Shown in pieces: positions 1-6,719 of a stretch of 11,109 bases of DNA. The notes below the pieces were generated by a model. The model had not been told where the DNA came from. It saw only the letters and a list, made by a program, of their open reading frames with translations, and did not search any database. Source of the DNA: Kangiellaceae bacterium. GTDB lineage: Bacteria > Pseudomonadota > Gammaproteobacteria > Enterobacterales > Kangiellaceae. Position 1 is the first letter of the stretch, and each line of letters begins with the position of its first letter. Both the position numbers and the translations under genes were made by a program. Location: the NCBI GenBank assembly GCA_030590405.1, contig JAUUYO010000107.1, forward strand, positions 1 to 11,109, in the 5' to 3' direction.

Positions 1-2
1 AA

Positions 3-722
3 GATGATTCATTAACTGGTTTTGAGCCGCGCCTCGCTAAAAAAATCAACCAAAAAATTGGTCCAAAAGGTAATGCCAGAGTTGATTTTATCATTGATTT
101 ACATACCAGCACCGCTAATATGCAAACTAATATCGTACTAACCCGGATCGATGCTTATCATTTGCAATTGGCTGCTTTTTTGAAAAAAACGTTGCCCAAT
201 GTGGTAATTACTTCTGAAATTGAACTGATGGATGATCATCATTTTCTTGAATCGATCGCGGATAAAGGAATTGTGGTGGAAGTGGGGCCTATTCCTCAGG
301 CTAGTATTGAATATCCGTGCTTTGAGACAACCCAAAAGGCGGTGATGGCATGTCTGGATTTTGTCGAAAACTTTAATCAGGCAAGGTCAAACGATTCTGA
401 GCGATTAAATAAGATGAGTTCACTCAAAGATTTGCCCGATGAAATCGAGATTATGAGTTATTATTCTAAAATCTATTTTCCAACCGACGAAGCAGGTCAT
501 ATTTCGGCAAGTGTTCACCCTGATCTCATTGGTAAGGCTTATCCTAAAATAGAAAAAGGCGATCCCATTTTTAAATCCTTTGATGGCGAAGATGTTTTTT
601 ATCAGGGCGAGAGCACTTATCTGGCGTTTATTAATGAGGCGGCTTATTACGATCAGAAGATCGCGATGTGTTTGTGCCATCCTAAAAATTATTCACTCCA
701 GACTTGTCAGCCGGTTGAATAA
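3..722 (+). CDS. Aspartoacylase-family zinc-dependent amidohydrolase, 3' part (5' end outside window)
   Basis: The family hydrolyses N-acyl amino acids, classically N-acetylaspartate to acetate and aspartate, in the cytoplasm. The reading frame is open from the window edge, so the N-terminus with the first zinc ligands (the H-x-x-E motif) is missing. Visible landmarks align with human ASPA: a GPKG segment, then DLHTSTANM holding the third zinc ligand (His at 102-104), the catalytic-Glu motif VEVGPIPQ (Glu at 279-281), and FINEAAYYDQK near the end, matching the substrate-binding Tyr288 region. The C-terminal beta domain (HPDLIG, KGDPIF, FDGE) is complete. An internal ATG at 120 lies after the zinc-ligand His and cannot be the real start. 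Oddly, the position of human Arg168, which binds a substrate carboxylate, is Glu here (249-251), so the substrate may not be N-acetylaspartate. The stop lies 2 bases before prmC, suggesting co-transcription. The family call is strong; the exact substrate is unknown. Confidence 0.88.
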   Translation, partial: DDSLTGFEPRLAKKINQKIGPKGNARVDFIIDLHTSTANMQTNIVLTRIDAYHLQLAAFLKKTLPNVVITSEIELMDDHHFLESIADKGIVVEVGPIPQASIEYPCFETTQKAVMACLDFVENFNQARSNDSERLNKMSSLKDLPDEIEIMSYYSKIYFPTDEAGHISASVHPDLIGKAYPKIEKGDPIFKSFDGEDVFYQGESTYLAFINEAAYYDQKIAMCLCHPKNYSLQTCQPVE

Positions 723-724
723 CT

Positions 725-1558
725 ATGAATGTGCAACAGGCTTTAGAATTTGCTCAATCAAAAATAATGGGTGATCAGGCACTTGTCGATGCACGATATC
801 TACTGAGTGATATTCTCCAAAGAGATTTTACCTGGTTAAAAACCTGGCCAGATAAACTTTTGACTCAAGCGCAAAAAAATCAATTGGAAAATTCTGTCCA
901 AAGAAGAGCCTCAGGTGAACCGGTTGCTTATATCACTGGCGAAAAAGAATTCTGGACATTGCGCCTGGAAACTAACTCTTCCACTTTGATCCCTCGCCCA
1001 GAAACAGAATTATTAGTTGAAAAAGCCCTCGAATTCTTAAATCCATTTGACAGTGCAAAAGTTTTGGATCTTGGTACTGGCACTGGAGCGATAGCCCTTG
1101 CGATCGCTTCGGAAAGAGTTAATGACCAAATCATTGCCAGTGATTTTCAGGCCGATGCAGTTGCACTGGCGCAGCGAAACGCCAGATTGAATCAATTAAA
1201 TAATGTGACAATTTTTCAAAGTGATTGGTTTTCGAATATTGAAAAATCTCAATTTGAGCTGATTGTTTCTAATCCACCTTATGTGGTCGCAGGCGATCCT
1301 CACCTTAGTCAGGGCGATTTGATTTTTGAACCCGATAGCGCGTTGGTTTCTGCTGGCGATGGACTGGCAGATATTAACAAAATTATCTCGCAGGCAATGG
1401 ATTATTTACAGCCCGCTGGAAAGTTAATGATTGAACACGGTTTTGAACAAGGCGCAAAAGTTAGAAAATTATTTAAGCAATTCGGGTTTGAACAGATCGA
1501 GACAATTTGTGATTTATCCAAACTCGATCGAATAACTATGGGGAGCACACCGTGTTAA
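725..1558 (+). CDS. prmC: Peptide chain release factor N5-glutamine methyltransferase PrmC (HemK)
   Basis: PrmC uses S-adenosylmethionine to methylate the glutamine of the GGQ motif in release factors RF1 and RF2, which speeds translation termination. The 277 residues match the usual length. Residues 1-75 form the helical substrate-binding domain, followed by the linker with REFW/TLIPRP-type motifs (here EKEFWTLR and TLIPRPETE). The SAM-binding loop LDLGTGTGAIALA starts near residue 114, and the signature NPPY, which holds the target glutamine, is at residues 183-186, followed by the family's DPHLSQGD and FEP motifs. The ATG is 2 bases after the upstream aspartoacylase stop, with only a weak ribosome-binding site, consistent with translational coupling. 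The 3' end overlaps moeB by 7 bases. In many gammaproteobacteria prmC follows prfA; here its immediate upstream neighbour is the aspartoacylase gene instead. Confidence 0.97.
   Translation: MNVQQALEFAQSKIMGDQALVDARYLLSDILQRDFTWLKTWPDKLLTQAQKNQLENSVQRRASGEPVAYITGEKEFWTLRLETNSSTLIPRPETELLVEKALEFLNPFDSAKVLDLGTGTGAIALAIASERVNDQIIASDFQADAVALAQRNARLNQLNNVTIFQSDWFSNIEKSQFELIVSNPPYVVAGDPHLSQGDLIFEPDSALVSAGDGLADINKIISQAMDYLQPAGKLMIEHGFEQGAKVRKLFKQFGFEQIETICDLSKLDRITMGSTPC
1540..1545 (+). promoter_or_regulatory. Ribosome-binding site of moeB, supporting a GTG start
   Basis: A GGGGAG sequence inside the end of prmC lies 6 bases before the GTG at 1552. It is the best Shine-Dalgarno match in the left block and supports the GTG start, since the protein begins with the expected MoeB N-terminus (SDEQLLKYSRQI) directly after it. 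Confidence 0.75.
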
Positions 1559-2322
1559 GTGATGAGCAATTATTAAAATATTCCCGTCAGATCATGCTGC
1601 CTCAAATTGATATTGAGGGTCAGCAAAAACTGACCAACTCCCATGTGGTTATTTTAGGGCTGGGTGGATTAGGCTCGCCAGTGGCGATGTATCTAGCAAC
1701 CGCCGGGATTGGTGAGATTACTTTAATTGACGATGATGAGGTTGAGCTATCTAATTTGCAAAGACAGATCGTTCATCAAAGGAGCTCGCAAGGTCAGCCC
1801 AAAGTTGAATCTGCCCGGGCGACGATGTTGGCGCTTAATCCAGCTATTAAGATCAACACCATTAAGCAAAGATTAGATGAGTCTGAATTACAAGAAGTGA
1901 TCGAAAATGCCGATGCAGTTGCCGATTGTTGTGATAATTTTGAGACGCGGTTTATGTTGAATCGAGCCTGTTTTAGCCACACCAAACCACTGGTTTCCGG
2001 GGCGGCCATCCGTTGGGAAGGCCAACTTACCACTTTTATGATGGGCGAGGCGTCACCTTGCTACCGCTGTTTATATGATGAAGATTCTTTTACTGATCAA
2101 ACCTGCGCGCAAAACGGCATCGTTGGCCCGGTTGTGGGTATCATCGGTACCATGCAAGCGCTGGAAGTGATTAAAATCATCACTGGGGCGGGGCGGGCGG
2201 CGATGGGTGAATTAACTTTATTTGACGGTCTGGATGGAGCTTTTTCTAAAATCAAATATGCTAAGAAAACTGATTGCCCAGTTTGCGGGGAGAAAAACTT
2301 AGAGCGTAGGTTAATGGATTAG
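1552..2322 (+). CDS. moeB: Molybdopterin-synthase adenylyltransferase MoeB (ThiF/HesA/E1 family)
   Basis: MoeB adenylates the C-terminal glycine of MoaD so that it can receive sulfur for molybdopterin synthesis; the close relative ThiF does the same to ThiS for thiamine. The 256 residues fit MoeB (about 250). Seen in order: the YSRQI motif with its Arg (residue 12), the ATP-binding loop GLGGLG (36-41), the acidic strand LIDDDEVELSNLQRQ (58-72), QPKVESAR with the conserved Lys84, the adenylation Asp in CCDNF (128), and two zinc-binding CxxC pairs (C170/C173 in CYRC and C242/C245 in CPVC). VSGAAIRWEGQ and the residues around it resemble E. coli MoeB more than ThiF. Start is GTG with a strong ribosome-binding site, overlapping prmC by 7 bases. 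No moaD, moaE or thiS is in the window, so the partner protein is inferred from the family. ThiF is the main alternative. Confidence 0.9.
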   Translation: MLSDEQLLKYSRQIMLPQIDIEGQQKLTNSHVVILGLGGLGSPVAMYLATAGIGEITLIDDDEVELSNLQRQIVHQRSSQGQPKVESARATMLALNPAIKINTIKQRLDESELQEVIENADAVADCCDNFETRFMLNRACFSHTKPLVSGAAIRWEGQLTTFMMGEASPCYRCLYDEDSFTDQTCAQNGIVGPVVGIIGTMQALEVIKIITGAGRAAMGELTLFDGLDGAFSKIKYAKKTDCPVCGEKNLERRLMD

Positions 2323-2344
2323 GCCGTTTTTTTGGCCGTAATCC
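2316..2344. repeat. Inverted repeat over the moeB stop codon
   Basis: The arms GGATTAGGCC and GGCCGTAATCC pair over 10 bp with one bulged G, around a short loop made of G and seven T. The left arm contains the moeB stop. The T-run lies in the loop and not after the stem, so this is not a standard intrinsic terminator, although it could slow or protect the 3' end of the transcript. Function is inferred only. Confidence 0.5.
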
Positions 2345-2370
2345 GACATGAATGTTAAACTAAGTTCAGT

Positions 2371-2418
2371 GTATTGCGAGAATAAAGTATTACGAGAATA
2401 AAGTATTACGAGAATAAA
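2371..2418. repeat. Three-copy 16-bp tandem repeat in a convergent intergenic region
   Basis: Units at 2371-2386, 2387-2402 and 2403-2418 read GTATTRCGAGAATAAA; the second and third are identical and the first differs by one base (G for A). It lies between the convergent ends of moeB and the exported-protein gene, outside any coding frame I trust. It resembles a minisatellite; no function can be read from it. Confidence 0.9.
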
Positions 2419-2459
2419 AACTTTCTAATACACCCTACAAAACTGGAACTTTCATCACA

Positions 2460-3491
2460 TCATTCAGCCGTAGCCACACTCACTTGTGCGCATTGATTTT
2501 TGGCTTTAAATATTGATTTAGGAGGCAAGTAAGGGTAGGTTTCACCCACTTCAACCCAGTCACCTGCTTTTATTTGATCAAGTCTTAAATTAACTGGATA
2601 TGCAATGGCCTGGTTTTGGTAAGTTTTTATTATTTGTACCAGACCGGCAGGTAAGGCAGATTGACCACGGCCTTGTCGCTGATGATAAAGGGCTAATTTT
2701 TCACCCAGCACAAACGAGCTGCTATCCGATTGAATAAATATTTCATTTTGCTCTTTTCTAATCACCCTGGCCAAGCTGGGTTTTTGATTAATATACAGGA
2801 TAGCCTGTAATATCAGGTAATTACTGGCGGCGATAAACGCCTGACCTGAAGTGGTCTGCACGTATTGGGCAAGGGTTTGTTGCTGGTTTTGCACGGATGT
2901 GAGCGGCTGGCTTTGTTGGTTCAGGTCGCAGTAGGAAAGCGTTGTTTCGATCGATTGAGTCCAATTGGCAATATATTTGTTGGCACTCGTCACTCGCAGC
3001 GACAATTTGAGGTTAGCATTGTTAGCAGTGGCAAACCATCGGTCCACATTGGCATTTAATTCTTCCCACCAGATATCATCGGGCGCGTAGTCAAAGGGTA
3101 ATTGATATTTTTCTATTGTGAGTTGAAAATGGTAATCAGGAGTCGCCCCTTTGGAGTTAAAATAACGGCTTGCACTGGTTAGATCGGCGAATAACTCTTG
3201 AGCTTGCTGGGGTATTTTCCCATGATTAAAGTAATCGGCTTTTTCTGCACGTAATTGCAATGGTATTCCAGAATAATTTTTAACCGGTAAAATTTGAATA
3301 CTGATCGGTTGATTGGGGATCGATGACCAGTTTAAGTGGCTATAAGCCGCCGCTTGTTGGTATTCTAACCTGGAAACGGATGTGTTTGGTTCAAATAAGC
3401 TCGATGCTGATGTTGTTGCTGATATGGTTTTCGTAGACGAGATAACAAAGATTAAAGTGATAACGGATAGAAATGCTTTTTTCTGATTCAT
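2460..3491 (-). CDS. Putative exported protein with FlgT C-terminal-like region
   Basis: I do not recognise a named gene. The 343-residue product begins with a Sec-type signal peptide: KK near the start, a hydrophobic run over about residues 7-18, and a likely cut after the ISA at 23-25. Residues 60-235 hold a beta-strand-rich region (SIQILPVKNYSG, YHFQLTIEKYQL, LKLSLRVTSANKYIANWTQSIETTLSY) that looks like the anticodon-like or TolB-N-like fold of periplasmic lipoprotein and flagellar accessory proteins. Residues 240-316 (ARVIRKEQNEIFIQ, VLGEKLALYH, GLVQIIKTYQ, IKAGDWVEV) follow the pattern of the FlgT C-terminal beta barrel. Two cysteines (188 and 334) could form a disulfide in the periplasm. 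There is no lipobox. It follows the DUF1631-like gene on the same strand with a 118-bp gap. A flagellar link is an inference from pattern only; no flagellar gene is in the window. Confidence 0.72.
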   Translation of the reverse strand: MNQKKAFLSVITLIFVISSTKTISATTSASSLFEPNTSVSRLEYQQAAAYSHLNWSSIPNQPISIQILPVKNYSGIPLQLRAEKADYFNHGKIPQQAQELFADLTSASRYFNSKGATPDYHFQLTIEKYQLPFDYAPDDIWWEELNANVDRWFATANNANLKLSLRVTSANKYIANWTQSIETTLSYCDLNQQSQPLTSVQNQQQTLAQYVQTTSGQAFIAASNYLILQAILYINQKPSLARVIRKEQNEIFIQSDSSSFVLGEKLALYHQRQGRGQSALPAGLVQIIKTYQNQAIAYPVNLRLDQIKAGDWVEVGETYPYLPPKSIFKAKNQCAQVSVATAE

Positions 3492-3563
3492 GAGTGAAGG
3501 TCCGATCCAAGCTTAGCGGTAGTGCTAGGTTATCGGCAGAGAGATAGTCAGTCTTTAGTTTTT

Positions 3564-3587
3564 GATTATTTACGGGCTGATTATTTA
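3564..3587. repeat. Direct repeat upstream of the exported-protein gene
   Basis: GATTATTTA occurs exactly at 3564-3572 and 3579-3587, separated by 6 bases (15-bp period). It lies in the 118-bp gap between the DUF1631-like stop and the exported-protein start. The spacing is not an exact helical turn, and the sequence is AT-rich, so a binding site is possible but weakly supported. Confidence 0.4.
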
Positions 3588-3593
3588 TCGAAG

Positions 3594-3623
3594 CTCAACA
3601 GGTTCGCCACTAAAGCTGTTGAG
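3594..3623 (-). repeat. 8-bp inverted repeat spanning the stop of the DUF1631-like gene
   Basis: CTCAACAG (3594-3601) and CTGTTGAG (3616-3623) are perfect complements with a 14-base loop that contains the stop codon at 3610-3612. On the coding strand no U-run follows, so it is not a textbook terminator. It may be a weak hairpin at the transcript end or in the two-gene message. Confidence 0.4.
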
Positions 3624-5469
3624 TCAGCTTTTCTCTGCGTTTTACGACCAATGCTTGCAATGGGTCTAACTGAGAGGTATCGGCCGTGATGATTTTTATG
3701 CGTTGCTCATTAATTAAATCAACCAGTTCCATCTTGGTTGGTTCGGTAATTTTATTACCATTTTTGTCTGCAAAGATATAACGTTGAGTGGTGCGTGAAA
3801 TAAGCATTAAAGAAGCTTCCGTCCAACGGCCTGTTTTAAGCATGATGGCGACCACAGAACCTGGGCCTACTTTTCTAAGTAATCCCTTGGCTTTAAAGCG
3901 TTTTTCAGCTTCAATTCTTTCCTTAGTAATCATTGCTTCGTGGGCTTTTCTTTTTTCTTCTAAAGCCGTTTGTCTACGTTTTTCAACGGCTTTCTTTTCT
4001 TCTTCTAGCCGCTGAATGACGGCAAGCCTGGCTCTTTCTTCGAGTTGCTGGCGCTGTTTTTCATTGATGATTTCTTGTTGTTTAATGGTATCGTATTCTA
4101 ATTCTAATACTTCTATTTTTGAGGTGAGTTCTCTGGTTAAAGACTTGATAGCATGACTAAAATGAATTTGTTCATCTTCTATGAAGGCTTCTAAACAGTC
4201 GGCTAGATATTGTTGTTGGTCAAACCCTATCGTCACCAGTAGTTCGCCGGACAAGTTAACGAAATATAATTCTTCGGTGAGTTGGTTAATCATCAGCAGT
4301 TGGCTTCTTACTTTTTTACCCTCATTTTGTAGATAATACCAACGGCCTTCTTGCAGGCTTTGGATTTCAAAGGTTGTTTCATTTTGTGGCGACCAGCTAT
4401 CAAAACTATCGACTTCGTATTCTTCGTCAGAAAAAATATCTGCACTGATCATGACGTCCAGATGGACTCGTTTGCCATCTAGCTTTTTTATGTGTAGTTC
4501 TTCTATCTCAAAAAAGAAAGCCTTCATATATTCATTGACCAGTCCCTGTTCCTCAAAATTATTAAATACTCGCTTCATGGTAGGTGGAACATCCGCTTCA
4601 AACCGGACTTTGTAGTCAGGGTCGCCAAACGGACAACTGATGCTCCAGGTGATGGTGTCCATATCGGTTAGCAGTTGTTGACACTGTTTACTTTGAGCGC
4701 CGTGCTTTAAGATGATTTTATGCAGAACGGGCTGAACTTGATTTTCGAAAAAGTCGAGTAAAAAAATCGGGATTTCATCACCTTGGGTTTTCGATTTAAT
4801 CAAGTGTTCAGTATAAAAGTCGGCTTCAATTTTACGGGATTTTTTTTCAATATCGGCAATCAGTCTGGTTTTATTGAGATTGACTTTTTCTTCGAATCCT
4901 TGGAAGTACTCATCTAAGCGGCGTCTGGCCAGAGAAAATGTTTTGATTGATACCTGATTTTTGCTTGCCAGGCGAGCGATCAACAATTCAATGGCGTGGA
5001 CAAAAAAACTGGTCAATTTCCCAGCATTTTCATCGAAGTGAAAACCAATGTTTACCAGTTTTTCTAAAAAAACAACTGCGACATGTTTTTGATTATCTAA
5101 AAAACTTAAATCGTCCAACGCCAGTCTAGTGAAGGCCAGCTGTAAACTGTTGAGAATGTGATAAAATCGTTGGTCGTATTCGGTATTAATCCGCAAATAA
5201 TTGAACAAAATTTCAACCACCTGTAAAGCATTTTTTTCATAGGAGGCTAAAGGACGGCCGCTGATGAAATCAACTTCGTTTAGCAAGGTTAGCACCGATA
5301 ATTCCGGGGATTGACTGGCGGTTATCTTATTGGCCAAACAGGTTAATGCGTCTGATAGCTCTTTTGGGCTGATCAGGTCTTTACGCCAATCTGAAGTTCT
5401 TGGTTCGTAGAATATTTTTTCTTCAAGACGTCGGTTGTTTTTTAACAGCGTGCGGAGCTTCTTGGACAT
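3610..5469 (-). CDS. DUF1631-family-like protein with coiled coil and duplicated C-terminal module
   Basis: Function is unknown. The 619-residue product has no signal peptide or membrane segment, so it is probably cytoplasmic. The N-terminal two thirds are helical. The segment around residues 238-278 (FFENQVQPVLHKIILKHGAQS, then DTITWSI) and the earlier LLNEVDFISGRPLAS region match the pattern of DUF1631 proteins, which are common in gammaproteobacteria and sometimes misnamed thymidine phosphorylase. Residues 374-430 (GRWYYL, RSQLLMIN, LYFVNLSGE, YLADCLEAF) and residues 536-597 (GSVVAIML, EASLMLIS, RYIFADKNG, ELVDLINEQ) look like two copies of one beta-rich module, similar to the PilZ-like tail seen in this group. 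Between them lies a highly charged coiled coil (about 445-525, rich in E, K, R and Q). At 619 residues it is shorter than many relatives. The ATG was chosen because a nearby upstream ATG is out of frame. Family assignment is from memory of the pattern. Confidence 0.78.
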   Translation of the reverse strand: MSKKLRTLLKNNRRLEEKIFYEPRTSDWRKDLISPKELSDALTCLANKITASQSPELSVLTLLNEVDFISGRPLASYEKNALQVVEILFNYLRINTEYDQRFYHILNSLQLAFTRLALDDLSFLDNQKHVAVVFLEKLVNIGFHFDENAGKLTSFFVHAIELLIARLASKNQVSIKTFSLARRRLDEYFQGFEEKVNLNKTRLIADIEKKSRKIEADFYTEHLIKSKTQGDEIPIFLLDFFENQVQPVLHKIILKHGAQSKQCQQLLTDMDTITWSISCPFGDPDYKVRFEADVPPTMKRVFNNFEEQGLVNEYMKAFFFEIEELHIKKLDGKRVHLDVMISADIFSDEEYEVDSFDSWSPQNETTFEIQSLQEGRWYYLQNEGKKVRSQLLMINQLTEELYFVNLSGELLVTIGFDQQQYLADCLEAFIEDEQIHFSHAIKSLTRELTSKIEVLELEYDTIKQQEIINEKQRQQLEERARLAVIQRLEEEKKAVEKRRQTALEEKRKAHEAMITKERIEAEKRFKAKGLLRKVGPGSVVAIMLKTGRWTEASLMLISRTTQRYIFADKNGNKITEPTKMELVDLINEQRIKIITADTSQLDPLQALVVKRREKLTQQL

Positions 5470-5499
5470 GGGCAGTTTTATCCATCAATAGGTGTAGTA

Positions 5500-5528
5500 A
5501 ATATAGTCCAGTAGAGGCTTTTATCCAA
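5500..5528 (-). promoter_or_regulatory. Candidate sigma70-type promoter for the DUF1631-like gene
   Basis: Read on the minus strand: TTGGAT (5523-5528), a 17-base spacer, then TATATT (5500-5505), about 30 bases before the ATG at 5469. The -10 matches the consensus at five of six bases, while the -35 is weak (three of six). The position in the divergent gap is right, but this is a by-eye call. Confidence 0.4.
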
Positions 5529-5651
5529 TAATTTTTTGAACATAAATGGCTGACGCTATGGGATTTTTATCATGATTGTGAATTGGTACCATAATTTCTA
5601 CTATATCAGGCATTATCAGGTATAAATGGTCTAATCAGTGATACTTTGGTT

Positions 5652-5679
5652 TTGCTTAGCGACTAAAAGCGGTTAGAAT
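5652..5679 (+). promoter_or_regulatory. Candidate sigma70-type promoter for accA-tilS
   Basis: TTGCTT (5652-5657), a 16-base spacer and TAGAAT (5674-5679) lie about 54 bases before the accA start. The -10 matches at five of six bases and the -35 at three. It is the best candidate I see upstream of accA, where the ribosome-binding site is also weak. Confidence 0.4.
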
Positions 5680-5733
5680 ATCGCCAATCAATGAAAATCA
5701 ATAAGCCCTAACAAACGAGATTGAATAAAAACT

Positions 5734-6690
5734 ATGAATTTCTTAGAATTTGAACGCCCAATTGCGGAAATGGAAGCTCAAATAGAAGAATTACGCTTGA
5801 TGGGAGATGATAGCGAAATTAATATCACTGAAGAGATAGAAAGGTTGCAAGTTAAAAGCAAAGAGTTGACCGTTCAAATTTTCTCTAAATTAGATGCCTG
5901 GCAAGTGGCGCAACTGGCCAGACACCCGCTACGTCCTTATACCCAAGATTATATTAACCTGATTTTCTCCGACTACGATCATCTGGCAGGCGACAGGGCC
6001 TATGCAAATGATTTAGCCATTATCGGCGGGCCTGCTAGACTCGGTGGTAAGCCAGTGATGGTGATAGGCCATCAAAAAGGCCGGGATACCAAAGAAAAAG
6101 TGGCCAGAAATTTTGGTATGCCTCGACCAGAAGGTTATCGAAAAGCACTCAGATTGATGGAAATGGCGGAAAAATTTAACTGGCCTATTATCACCTTTAT
6201 TGATACGCCTGGCGCTTATCCTGGCGTGGGGGCTGAAGAGCGTGGCCAGAGTGAGGCAATTGCCCGTAACCTGAAAGTCATGTCTCAATTAAAGGTACCG
6301 GTGATTTGTACGGTGATTGGTGAAGGTGGCTCCGGCGGTGCATTGGCGATCGGTGTGGGCGATAGAGTCAACATGCTTCAGTACAGCACTTATTCAGTTA
6401 TTTCACCGGAAGGCTGCGCGTCCATCTTATGGAAAAGTGCCGACAAAGCGTCTGATGCAGCTAAAGCCATGGGGATCACAGCCAGACGCTTGATTGAACT
6501 GGATTTAATCAATTCTATCGTTGAAGAACCTGAAGGCGGCGCTCACAAAGATCATCCCACAATGGCAGTAAACCTGAAAGCCCAATTATTGAACGATTTG
6601 GCTGAACTCGAAAAATTAAGCACCGAAGAACTACTTGAACAACGCTATCAGCGTCTAATGTCTTTTGGTGTTCAGGAAGACTGGAATTAA
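5734..6690 (+). CDS. accA: Acetyl-CoA carboxylase carboxyltransferase subunit alpha
   Basis: AccA and AccD form the carboxyltransferase that moves a carboxyl group from biotin (on AccB) to acetyl-CoA, giving malonyl-CoA for fatty acid synthesis. The 318 residues match E. coli AccA (319). The N-terminus MNFLEFERPIAEMEAQI is typical and fixes the start. Other signatures are the LARHPLRPYT motif (61-70), GHQKGRDTKEK (112-122), FGMPRPEGYRKA (127-138), FIDTPGAYPGVGAEERGQ (155-172), and the glycine-rich oxyanion-hole region GEGGSGGALAIG (196-207). The YSVISPEGCASILWK motif follows (220-234). It appears intact. It is read in the direction opposite to the DUF1631-like gene, and tilS follows 29 bases downstream, an arrangement familiar from gammaproteobacteria. 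AccD, AccB and AccC are not in the window. Confidence 0.98.
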   Translation: MNFLEFERPIAEMEAQIEELRLMGDDSEINITEEIERLQVKSKELTVQIFSKLDAWQVAQLARHPLRPYTQDYINLIFSDYDHLAGDRAYANDLAIIGGPARLGGKPVMVIGHQKGRDTKEKVARNFGMPRPEGYRKALRLMEMAEKFNWPIITFIDTPGAYPGVGAEERGQSEAIARNLKVMSQLKVPVICTVIGEGGSGGALAIGVGDRVNMLQYSTYSVISPEGCASILWKSADKASDAAKAMGITARRLIELDLINSIVEEPEGGAHKDHPTMAVNLKAQLLNDLAELEKLSTEELLEQRYQRLMSFGVQEDWN

Positions 6691-6719
6691 ATAATAAATA
6701 TTTAAAGTAAAATAAATCC

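Noticed and set aside
5606..5625. Direct repeat ATCAGG-N4-ATCAGG in the DUF1631/accA divergent gap
   Set aside because: Only six bases, in AT-rich DNA; expected by chance and not tied to either promoter candidate.
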